Assembly: GCA_963377175.1 (NCBI GenBank)
Contig: CAUJNA010000170.1
Location: 124,001-188,000, forward strand
DNA from: Effrenium voratum
Taxonomy: Eukaryota > Sar > Dinophyceae > Suessiales > Symbiodiniaceae
DNA length: 64,000 nt
Direction: 5' to 3'
Below the pieces are notes generated by a model. That model saw nothing but the letters and a program-made list of their open reading frames with translations. It had not been told where the DNA came from and made no database searches. The position numbers were made by a program, and so were the translations under genes. Below are positions 36,701 to 48,700 of the stretch, piece after piece (position 1 is the stretch's first letter; each line of letters starts with the position of its first letter).

Positions 36701-39700
36701 GTTTGTTGTTGTGTGATTTTTTGCGGGCGGTTGTGTGTGTGTGTGTGTGTTTTTTTTTGGGGGGGGGAGGGGGGGGGGGTGGCGTGGGGGGAGCGGCTCG
36801 TTTTTGTTGGGTCTCGTTGTTCGTTTTGTTTTGCGGGGGGAAGGGGCGATTCTTTCTTGGGCGGATCGTTGTTGTTGGGAGTCATTTTGTTTGTCTTGAT
36901 GCCATGTTGAGATTTGACTTACCCTCCCACCTTTTTTACATGGAACCTGACGTTCGGGACCCGGTCACTTTACAAGGAAAATGGTCTTCCAGGACCCCAA
37001 AGTGTCAGGTTCCAATTGGTGGGAGGGTGGCTGGATTTTTACGGTGCTGTGGGTGGATGACATTCTGCACCAGTTGGGATGGATGAAGCCCGATTTGAAT
37101 ACTGCAACACCCTTTCATTTGAGGTTTGCGGGCCGACCCCCAAAACAATTCAGACCATTGCAAAGGTTCCTCCGAGAAAACATGACCATCCCCCTAAACT
37201 CTAAACCATCAAATTGTCAAACCCTAAGCCTTAACCTCAAACCACAAATCATACTTCCTAACCCATAAACCCTAAACCATAGACCCTAATCCTTAACCCT
37301 AGACCAAGTAGGGCACAACTCCAGAGATGCATGCGACATCACTGCCCTGAGTCCAGGTCCTTTAGGCCGTTTCCTGGTTTTCTTGCTGCTCGGGAAGGAT
37401 CCCAGGCTTTGGTCACCTGAAGGGAAACCACACGTTGGATGGATAGGGTCATGGCCATGTCTCATTCCCTGCTGAGCACCAGCAAGTTTTGGTTCAACCT
37501 TGCATCTCTCGTTTTTATGCTTGGAGACATTTCCTAGATGGCTTTGCACGCCCCTTTTCCTAGTTTGCTTTTGTGGTTTTTGCGGAGGTTTGTCAAGAAG
37601 GATCCTAGCCTCTTCCTGTTTATTTGGTGCCCCAATAACATGTAATCAAGACAACATGTGGTAAGATAAAGCATCCCTTTGAGGCGCCTCCTAATGGTCG
37701 GGTTTTAAATGGTTTCGCTTGGGTTTTTCATTTGGGATGTCCTCCCATCCGCATGGAACCTCACAGGGGGGTTCCTGGTTTGGACAAGCTTCCTTTAGTA
37801 GCCCGGATGGCAGCTTTTGAATCTGTCAAGGGCTTCCTTTTGGGCAAACCCCGCAAACATCCAGTGCGGGGCGGGGCATGGGGCGTTAAGCCCATGTCGG
37901 ATTTAATGGCCCGACCTGGGCGCGAAATCCACCGGTCCTGACTGTTGAAGTGTTTTTTGTTTTCGGAGAAGGCTGGTTTCCCACAAAGCAACTTGTGTTT
38001 TCAGTAACCAAAGTTTAGTTGATGGTGATCGCTGGTTTTTGGATTTGAAGCCCTGGTTCTTGAGGGTAAATGGGAAACGTAACCAGGCTCCAAACCACCA
38101 AGAAGGAAGCTGAAATTTTGCTGGGGCACCTTGCTTTCTTTCGGGAACTGCACGCATCCCAGTCCTCTCGTGTTCGAGGAGACCCTGGTTTGCAACCCCA
38201 ACCTGTTTTGGGTTCGCCAAATCCTAAGGCATACAAGCCACCCCAGGGGGACCCAGGATATCCTTTAATTACACAGTGGCCATGGTGGCTGTATCTTCCA
38301 TTCACCCGGTTCCCGTTAGCTTCGGTTTGGAAAAAATGGTCGGGCAACATGTGTTTCAAAAAAGAAAGAGCCCAGCTGGTCCTCTTTCAAGGGAACAAGG
38401 AAGGCCCCGTGGAACCCTCTGCCAGGTTGCTGTCGCAGCAATCGGAGTCTCTGATTTTGGGCTTGGAACCCGAGATGCGCCGAGTCTCTGTGATCTTCCT
38501 CTCCATCCGAGGCGCGGCCGGGGACTTGCGAGAGCCGGGCAGATGTCTCATCATGGACCCTCAAACTACCATCAAGCGCGGGGTGAGAACCAACATTGAT
38601 GTGGCAGCAAACCCATTGTTAGGGGGAAGTTTGAGGGTCAGGCTATGATTGTGTTGGAATGCCCTCAACACAGTGGTTGATAGATGTGAATCCCCACCGA
38701 ATTTGATGTCCACCAAAGAGTCCCAATTAAACGAAACCTTATAGTCATTTACCCCCTATGGCAATGGTTTCCTGGTTCGCCTTTACCAAGCCAAAAGTTG
38801 TTATATAAGCCTTTTAATTGGCGGGTAATTGTCAAGAATCAGTTAAAAGGTAAGTTTTTATAAAGGTAATAAACCTTGAGAAACAATTAAATGAAACAAT
38901 TGTTAATTGTTATAGGCCTTGAGAAACACCCTTATGGTTGTCAAGAACCCTCGAATTGAGTTGCTGTTTGGTTTCCCGAACTGGCCTCGTACCGTGACTC
39001 ACACCAAGTGGTAGCTACCTGGATCTCCTGGAAGTTAAGAATTCCTACTCCAAAACTGAAAAAGTACTTTTTGGCCTGAGGACACGGGTATTTCCACTTT
39101 CGAACGGGTATTTCTACTCTTGAACGGATATTTTCACTACCATCGAAGTGTTCATAAATCAGCACTGCACATAAATGATCAAAGGCTTATTGCGTAATGT
39201 TGGCGTATTTTTTACGTACCTCCGAACGGGTCCGAACGGGTCCGAACGGGTCCGAACGGGTCCGAACGGGTTCGAACGGGTTCGAACGGGTTTCGATCGG
39301 GTTTCGAACGGGTTCCGAACGGGTCCGAACGGATGCCTGAGCAGTCGGAACTACCCGAACGGGCATTTTAACACGGAGTGAAAATTATCACTCCAGCATG
39401 GAAGAAAGTACTTTTTTCTTTTTGGAGTGGGAATTATTAACTTTCAAGAGATGCAGGTACAAGTTGCTGATTTTAAGAAATTTCCAGACAGTCAAAAGAA
39501 ATGGGCCCGTTTCCCAGTTGTTCACTACCCAAAAAAGAGGGGTATGAGGTTTTGAACGCACCCGTGTGGGTGTTTCTGTGGTCAAAAGTGCTTTTCGGGG
39601 TGGTTTGGGTGAACAGGCGCTAGAATCCCGCAGCCCTAACAGAGTCTCAACAAAGACATACGGGAGTTGATCAAAAGGTCCTGTGCATGGGATGACCAAC

Positions 39701-42700
39701 AAGCAAGGTTCACTTGGAGGCCCGAACTGGAATATTGATCAACCCTTCACATGTCAATCTACATGGGGATTTTACTCCCCAAATCAACATACGGCACCCA
39801 TCAAAATTGTGTCTATTTCCCAAAAGGAGTTTCTTTTCCTGCAAATGGTGTCGTTTGATCACCCCCACGTCAAATCCCTGGGAATCAAACTACCATTGAA
39901 ACAATGGTTGGGTTCTATGTCACCAGCACTGTTCCATTGTTTACCGTTCAGGATTGCCATCATCTAAATTGGTCCTGGCCAGCCATTCTTTTGATACGAA
40001 ATTGAAACGGTTGAACCCAGGGAAATGCCGTGGATGGACAAAATCCATTTCGCACCGCCTCAGAAACCTTGGACTGATTCGATTCCCCTTTAAATACCAA
40101 CGAACAATGGAGTTTTCCTCTGGTTTCATTTCGTGCTGCGACGGATTTCGTCCGGCAGTATGTTGCAGATGCTGTCTCAAATGTTTAACCAGGGAAAAGT
40201 CTATTTTACCACAAGCACACCTACGTGGATGGACGAAATCCTGCACCACTTTGAAGCCATGGGGAGCAATTCTTGGTTGGTATTTACAAGGGATTCATCA
40301 TTCCCGGCTTCTTAGGTGATGCAGGATTTTGTCCATCAAGTTCAACCCTAGGGCCCATCTTTGTCTCTCTTTTCCTCGGGCTGACTGGGCGACATCGCCT
40401 CGCCTCGCGGAGTCATGGGAGGTCTGGACCCCGGGCGGGCGGAGGAGGACGGCGGCCGCACGCAGCAGCTGGTGCAGCTGCTGCAGGCCTCCTGCTACGC
40501 CTTCGAAGGCGCGGCTGGCGGACGGGACCTGTGGAACCTGAGTGGGACGTGTGGGACCCGTGGGCATAGGTGTCCTTTTTGGTTGGTTTGCAAATGAAAA
40601 ATAGAGGGCGATTCCTAGTTTGGAGGGTTTTTTTTCATTTACCAGGGCCATCTAGGACGTGAGGGTGAGAAATGCTTCATGGGACGTGGGACGTGGGGGT
40701 GATTCTGTGCTTTTACTACGTCCCCCAGCTAGGTGCCCTTTCTCACCCCTTTTTTTGGTTGGGAGGAATCCCTTACTAAAATAGACAACAGAAAAAGAAT
40801 GGTACCAACTTATTGTAACCCTCTCTACTGGAGGACCTAGTTTATGATGGACCTGCAAAGGAGTGGGGCGAGCTGATCCTCGGCTTATCCTCGGCTTCAC
40901 CAGGTCTAGCCCCCCCCCATCCATCGCCCTCGGGGTTCAATGCTTAGCCTCCCAGACTCCCCGGCACTCCCCGGCACTCCTTTCATGGGTTCCGGTGGGC
41001 ATTCTCGATGAAGTTGCCGAGACCCCAACGTCCCTCTAACGCTCCGCACGCGGGTGGCTCGTCCTTTTTGAGTCGTAGCTCTTGGGCTGGTTCTTGAGTC
41101 GGGAAACCACATGAAAGCCATGGGCCAATCGAACCTCTCCTTTGACACCAGGTGCTCCGGGGCGCAGGAAGCATAGGGGATTGCTTATTTGTCATTTGCT
41201 CAGAAACCAACCAGCGCCCAAAGTGATGGTCGCCATTTGAGGGACACCGCCCAGTTTTAGCAAGCAGCTTGGTTTCCCGTTAAATGGCACACCCGATTCA
41301 TGACAAGTCAATGGTCGGTGGGCCAAAATGTTGGCGCAGAGGCTTGTTTGCCTCTCAACAGGCATGTTGGTCTCAACAGAGAGCCTCCATTCCTGGGGAT
41401 CACCGGCATTTGCGCCGCAGTGTAGGAAGAACTGCGGATTTTTCGCGGGCAAAGCTGCACTGCTTGCACGGGGAGAATGAGGCACCATGTTTTATCGCGT
41501 TCCACCTGGCTGAGGGGGTTCCAAGTTCATGCGGGCCAGCTTGTCCGTCCGAAGACTTCTGAGGCAGTGTGAACAAGTTCCTGGTGGATGACAAAGGCTG
41601 AGTCCGGAGTTGGCTCGCCATGGGGTGATTGGTAAAGATGTGGTCGTGACTTGTTATGAGGATACATGTTTAGGGACCCATTTGGGGGCTGATTGGGAAA
41701 GATGACCCGTGGCGCTTTGAATTGGAGCAGAAGTGGTACTTGGATCCGAGTCAGAGATTCAGTCCAAAAGCTGTCAGCCTCGCAAGCGGTGAGTTGTTCT
41801 GGCCTGATTGGGTAGGCCGGTAGGCCGAGCGCAGCGGTTTTGTTGGGCCTGCGAAAAACATTAAGTTTCGCTCCCTGGGTTCCGGGACTCAATGCCTTTT
41901 TGGGAAGCACACAAACAGTTTGGACTCTTCTCGGCTGATCCATTCCTCCTATGAACTGTGTTTTTGCCTTGGTCTCTAGCTCCTGCCCAATTGCGAAGGG
42001 CGAGTATGGCCAGTCCTGGTTTGCAAACGTTCCAGATTGGAGATGCCGGCTGGGAGTTGCTCCCTGAGAGTCTTGTGTGAAGCCAGAATCCTTGGAGTTG
42101 GCTATAGGGCACCTCGTGTCGGCCTTGATCAAGAGAGGTTGGCTGTTTGTCGTCGATCCTCAGCTCCGAGCCTAGTTTCTCCTTATACTGGGGTCATTAT
42201 TTTGACGGTTTCTGGGGGTTATCAAAGTCAGAAAATGGGGTTGTTTCCCTTTGACCCACCACTTAGGGGGTGACTTAAATAATGAGGCCAGTCTTATTGT
42301 CCTGATGGTTTGGATTGGTGGGATTTGAAGCGCTGGTTCTTGAGGGGGGAATTTCGGACTTCCCTCCCAAAGAAATCCTCAACCCGAGCAAATTGGAACC
42401 CCAAAACTCTCAAGAATCCCACAGAATTCCATCCCCAAAGGCAGAAAAGGGTCTATTGGAGGTCTGGGATATGCGGAAAACAATTCTCCGTTTTTTGGGT
42501 GCTCCGTGTCCTATCCGGCGCTTGTGGGTCACTTGCGGCTTCTCGGTACTCGAACATAGGTGACCTTTTGGACAAATAGATCGGGTTTTCCTGGTAAGTG
42601 GGGCATAACACTAATCCCAGCGCAGGGCTCACACATTTTCCGACTCGTCTTGCTGGGGCCCCAACCAACTATCCGCTTCCGACTACTTGGTGGATTGGAG

Positions 42701-45700
42701 CCGAATCGGTGGTTTGGTGGTTGGGCGTGGTTTCCCATTTACCCATGGACCACCCCCTTAAAGACTTCATCGCCATCCTTTCAGGGTCCACCACAAAACG
42801 GGATACAAGACTCATCACTCAGATGCCCAGTGGATTTCCATGGGAAGAAAGGGACATTGCTTTTTTGGTTGGTTGAGTTTAAAGGGACACTTGCGGCATC
42901 TTCGGAGCCCCCCCGGATTCGACCACCCCCTTAGTTCCATTTGCTTAAGAATATGTTTTTTCCCCTTGTTGGTTTTAAAAGGAACTTCTCACTACTGGAC
43001 ATATTTTTTTATTTTTATTTTTCGGGGGTCTTAACCAAATGGAAGCTTAGGGACTCCATCGCCATCCGTGCTTCCGGCAGGCATGCTGCTGCTTTGTGCC
43101 TTCGGCCTTCCTCCGCTGAACCACTACCTCGATGACCCGCCCCTCGGTCGAAGTCGAACTTCGCCGCTGTTCCCAGCGGAAGGCGTTCGTCCACAAAGGT
43201 GGGTCCTGACCTTTGTGGGTCCTGGAGCCTCAAACTAGCAAATGGGATATTGCTCCTGACAAAAAGGAGCAATATCACATGTTTTTCGTTGGCAGTTTGA
43301 GGGTCCAAGTCACCAAACATGCGCTGACAGAAATGTGCTCTTGTCTCTTAGCCCCCTGGCGAGGTTAGATCGCGAGCGCAAGGATCCCGGGCGTTCGCGG
43401 TCCTGCTGCATCTGCTTGCTTTGAAATCGATCTGCAATCCTTGCAATGTTGACCCTCGAATCATTCTCCCATAGCCAGGGGGGGTTTTGTGGAAGGAAGG
43501 ATTCCTCGCTAAAAAGGGACCCCCCCTGAAGATTCAGTGGGGGTTTATTAATCAGGGGTCAGCTTGTCCAGATGGTAGTGGTTTCCTGTGTCGAAGTTGG
43601 GATGCGGACGTAGCTTGGAGCAAGAACTCGTAGACTTGACCAAGCCAGTGCATTAACAAGCCGTTGCTTGTTTCATGGTCGTATCATTGGTCGAGACCTT
43701 GGTTGAAGACAGCCTCAAAGTTGCAAAGCACAACACTCTCGAGCAACTCACTGAGCAAAGTCTTCTTTGGCAGGCGATACTCTGCGATCCATGTTGCCAT
43801 GGAACCTAACATGGGGGTCCCGGGACCGTTTGGTGTGTTCCACGTGGACGGGAGGGTAAGGAATCTGCAGCGACCTGACTTCCCAAGCGGCGTGCTGTCA
43901 CGCCGAGATCAAAGGTCGCGAGCCATCACGAGGCTCTCAAGGCATCACAAGGGGCCCCTGATTTGGGCCACATGTCACATGAGACGGCATCAACTGACTG
44001 GTGCACAAGTTGCATCAGCACCATCCTTCTTCAGTTGATGGCCGCTGTACAGGGCTGGGTGCAGAGGTGGCAGCTTGTCGAAGCCGACGAATGGCTGATT
44101 GTCCTGCTTTGGCATTCTTCTTGGCTCTCCGGAACAGTGGGTCGAAGGTGATGGCCCAGATGTTGGTGCGGAGGAACTGGAGCAAACCGGCTCTGCAAGA
44201 TGCCGGCTTCTTCGTCAGAGCATCTCCGAGGTCATAGTTGGAGGCAGTCCCTGGAGTTCAGTTCTGACTCTCTCGAGGCTCTCCCGAACCTGATAGGCTT
44301 GCGACGTAGCTCGCATGTTGCTCAGTCCCAAGGTTGAAGACTCATGCATGGTGACAGCGTCGTAGCCGCCCTTGGCTGCATGACGACCACGGGCAAGGTT
44401 GTCTTCGGTTGGGGGATCACAGGCAAAACGGACACGGGCTTCCTCCGGGTATAAGGTGTGGGATTCCATGACATGCTGTGAGCTCGTGGAGGTGGCCAAA
44501 ACATGAACTTGGGGTTGACCTTCATGTTGTACTGACCCACCAGTGAGATAACCACAATGTCCACCAAAAAGTGGCCCTTGTGAGGATCTGGTAGAAGTGA
44601 ATCCAGAGCATACCCAGTATCCAGATCCACAACCATACCAACTGCTTGGCCCGGAAGCACCGTGCCGGTGCAACACGGCCGCTGTCAGGGAGACCATGTA
44701 CTTGACAACGAAGCCATGCATGGCCTATAAATGGCAGGTCCTGAGCTTGGAGGTGGGCAATCATCTTCTTCAGGACTGAGAACCAGGTCACTTTTTACAT
44801 GATGGCCTGTGTGATCATGAAAGTCACGGCCAAGGGCACGGGTGCCTACAGCTCGGGCCACTTCCAGGATGAGTTCATACACCCGACCACGGCTCAGGCG
44901 CTCGTGGAGAGGGTTCCCATGGGGTGCAGTGAGCTGTGGACGGCTCACGACCATGCACTGCTGCTTCGCAATAGCACGCCAGTTCGTGCAGGCAAGACGA
45001 TATTGCGCCCGATGAATTACGCGAATCTCACAAAGGAGCCGGCCAGTAAAAAGCTCGCGGCCAAGAGTGCCATGAAGGTCAAGCCCGCGGCCAAGAATGC
45101 CATGAAGGTCAAGCCCGCGGCCAAGAATGCTATGAAGGTCAACCCCGCGGCCAAGAATGCCATGAAGGTCAAGCCCGCAACCAAGAATACCATCAAAAAT
45201 CGAGAAGTCCTCGGCCAAGAATGCCACGAAGACTCACAGCCGGTGATGAAACGACCGGCCAAGACTCTCGGAAGTAGAAGTCTCAAATGTATAGCCCTGC
45301 TGCAAGTGCGCCTGCTTTACTGGCATCTGAGACACTTGCTCAACATGTTTCAATATGTTTGTTCAGTGCTGAATGTGTTTTCGCACTGCGGCATGTAGGC
45401 CGCTGGGCGGCTGAGGAAACGAGGCATGGGCTGGCAAGAGTCATCCACGGGCGTGCTGGCCGCTTGCTTGCACGCACACACTGCTAGCAGCTTTGCGTTG
45501 CGCCGCTTAGCATGGAAGCTCTGCATCCAGGCCATTCTATAAAGCCCCGTGGGCTTCAGACTGGAGTGCGAGAGCAGGCGTTCTTGCGCCGTTGTAGTGT
45601 GTGAGCTGCGAGTGGTTCTTGACAGCAACAGGCTCACTTGCAGCGACACGTCTTGCTCCCGTTGGCCAGTCAAAGGTCTCCGGGCTGCAGCTGCCTACCT

Positions 45701-48700
45701 GTAGAAAGCGCGTGGTTTGCTGTCAGCCGAGAATTGTCTTGTTGTGGCAAGCCAGCAGGCCAGGCAATGGCAGCAGCATGTGAGCCAAATGCGTCTGTCG
45801 GATGTCATTGCTTCTTGAGGAAGTCAGCGCAGGCTCATGGCCAGATGAGTTGAAGCAGCAGTTGCGGCAAGCGTGGCCAAGAGAAGCGGCGAGTCTGCAG
45901 CCGCTGCAGCGCTACCCGCGCGAGGGCGCCAAAGCGTGAAGAACTTTGGCGCCTACATGACGCAGGCGGATCTCGACCAGCTCCGTCAGACTATCTCAGG
46001 TATGTCTAAGCTGGATGTTCTTTGCTCAAGAATGTAGCATGTTCAGGATCGGGTTGCAAGTTCCGTCTGAGCAAGCCAGCGGCCATGTGCTGGCGCGACT
46101 TGCTCACACACGGGCATGTTTTTTAGTTTTTTGCACGCCCGTGTCACATTTTTTAACTCACGATCAAACAACATTTTTGATGGTGAGCCAGCGCTGCCCA
46201 GGGTGGGCCAATCATGTGGCGTGGATGTTCAAAACGCCAAGCATGGCAACGACATGCTCAGGGATTTGAGGAAAGGCTTGAAGTCAAAAACGCGGAGGAA
46301 TGAGCGTGATCCTGACGCGCTACACATTCTGGAGTACCCAGCCTTGCCAAGTGCCCTCAAGGACATCCTCGGGCCAGAGGCGTTCCAGGTCTGGCGGAGG
46401 AGCGCGTACGGCGACAATGACCAGCCGAGAAGTTCACCACGGAGCGTCTTCCAGAGCAAGTTGCTCTTCGGAAGAGCTCCCGTCTTCTTCGCCTCGCTGA
46501 CGCGCTGCCAGCGCGCGAACCTTCCTCTTCCAGCAACAACCCCGCCACGCAGTGCGTGCAAGCGCTGGGCCAATTGTGCCAAGGTGACGCCCAAGGCAAC
46601 CCCATGCTCCAGATGATGACTTGCTTTGCCCAGGTCACAGAGATGTAGGTGATTGCTGGTGCCTTAGTGAATCTCCAGGCCGTAGGCAAAGGTCTCCTGG
46701 GAGCAGGCATGGACAGGTTCGCCTTTGTGCTTGGAGCCCTTGTTGAACCAGAAGTTGTCCACGTCGGCCCGCATACCTTATTTTCCCTGTTTGAACTTGC
46801 CCTTGCCCTTGCCAAGGGCAAACTGCTGAGAGTGCACTTCCGCGAAGAAGGTGGACTTGCCGGAGGACTTGCCCTTGCCAGGATGATGCCGGTCGGGACA
46901 GGCTCGTTCAAAATGCTGGCCGCCACAGATGAGGCATCCTGACCCCGAATTTGATTTTGAACCGCCTTTGGCTGCACCGAAGCCTCGGTCACGACGAAGC
47001 ATTTGAGTAGCTCTCTGGGCTTCGGTCCAGCTGCGATTGGCTTCCACGGCAAGCTGCTCGGCCGCACGTTCCGATTGCATGGCTTCCCGATTTTTCTCCT
47101 CCTCCTCAACGGACATGGCAGGGAGGAGCTGGTGCAGATTCTTCGGATTCATGCCATTGAGGCCAAGCTTCCGGCTCGGAGCCTGGCTGATGTCCTCGGC
47201 ATTGTGGTGAGGTGATGCTTCCTGACTAGGGGAGGAGCCCGGCGCGGCTCCACTCTGCATCGATTCATCATGCGGGGGATGGATCTTGATCTTGAGTCTG
47301 CAGGGATTTCAGCGGTCTCCTCCCACCACTCATCCCAATCCTCCCAGCTTGAGGCATGTTCAGGTGTGGACTTTGGGATGCCAAAGTCCTGCTCCTTGAT
47401 CGATGCTCACAGACTCCTCACGCAGCCTCCAGGGCTTCGACAAACTCCTCGTAGCCCAGGGTCTCACGGACCAAGAAATTGCTGATGCCCTCGTTGGGCA
47501 ACCGCTTGAAGGAAAATACTGCTGCATGATGGCTGGAGCATTCGGCAGCGACTTTCGCACTAAAGGCGAGGCCGCCAGGCGTTGAAGAAGGCGAAGAACT
47601 CCTTCTTCATGATCAAAACTTGCCCTTGACCAAGACACAGCCAGGAGGCGGGCAGGTCCTTGCAGCCGTGAAATGAGCCTGGCTGCTAAGTACCTGCGCT
47701 TCCAGACTGGTGTCGACTGGGTACAGCAGGCCACTTCCTTGTAGTAGCGCCTCCAGGTCTTGGCTGGACCGTCCCAGCACGGGACGTGCTCATGCTTGGG
47801 CTCCATGATGTGCGATCCAGGGTGGCTTGCAGCCGTCGGCACCGGTGAGGGCGTCTTCAACGTCCCACATCGTGCCGTTGAGGTAGCTGTTCAAACTTGT
47901 TCAGGTAGTGGGTCACAGTGTCCCTGATCGAAAGATTCAGGTAGCTGCGCGCAAACTCCCAAAGCGGCTTCACTGCCTGGCGAGGCGTTTGGTGTCGGGC
48001 TCAAAGGATGGATCGAACTCTGCTCCGCTTGCAACGCGGCGACCTGACTTCCCAAGCGCACTCCTGCGCTGCACTTCCAGGCGTGCTGTCACGCCAAGAT
48101 CAAAGGTCGCGAGCCATCACGAGGCTCTCAAGGCATCACAAGGGGACCTTGATTTGGGCCACATGTCACATGAGACGGCATCAACTGACTGGTGCACAAG
48201 TTGCAGAATCCCATGACTAAACATCGCCGGGGCCTCTGACAAGCGGTTGTGCTGCGTGTCTCGATCTTTGGCACGGACAACCATCTGAGCAGGGATGCCA
48301 TGACCAGTGTCACGCATGGAATCAGCCCGCATCGAGAAGACATATTAGGAAAACGCTCCAGGATCAGTGTACTGCTACGGCAAGTGGGTCGGCAGCTTCA
48401 GCTACATGTTTGTTCTTGTCAGGTGGTTGCTCTCCTTTTTCTAGTTGGTTTTCAAGTTGCTTGCACTATCAAGGCGCGCTTCATCACATCTGCGACATGA
48501 CAATCACGAGTGTTCTTTGCACCCAAAGGCCGCTGAGGTAGTGAGTTTCTCTTCAAACACTACGAGGGATATGTTTTGAAGATGGCGTAAAATGGACCCA
48601 GAGTTCTATACCACTTTGCTTGGTAAGCCCTCGATATATATATGAGCCACGGACAAAACACACGAAGACCACTTTATCAAGGCGGGGTACGTTTTTGCAT

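Larger units (their letters stand above)
43866..48205 (-). mobile_element. Ty1/copia-like LTR retrotransposon, decayed, complete ends
   Basis: Two direct repeats (43866-44014 and 48030-48205) start with TGCA and end with TTGCA, flanked on both outer sides by the identical 5-mer GAATC (43861-43865 and 48206-48210), a target duplication. On the minus strand, order is gag (47.9-47.4 kb), zinc knuckle (46.9 kb), then RNase H end (44.2 kb), as in copia. A purine-rich GAAGAAGGATGG lies just before the 3' LTR. Integrase and reverse transcriptase are not recognisable, and gag is frameshifted, so it is dead. At 4.3 kb it is shorter than a full copia element. It sits inside the intron between exons 43081 and 51368, antisense to the cyclase gene. 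Confidence 0.82.

Noticed and set aside
36055..37086. 343-codon plus-strand frame
   Set aside because: Runs through homopolymer and repeat sequence; it overlaps the real linker exon in a different frame, and only the exon frame carries a conserved motif.
43866..48205. Possible CRISPR-like or integron repeat
   Set aside because: Repeats are two LTRs with TG..CA ends and target duplication, and the DNA is eukaryotic.
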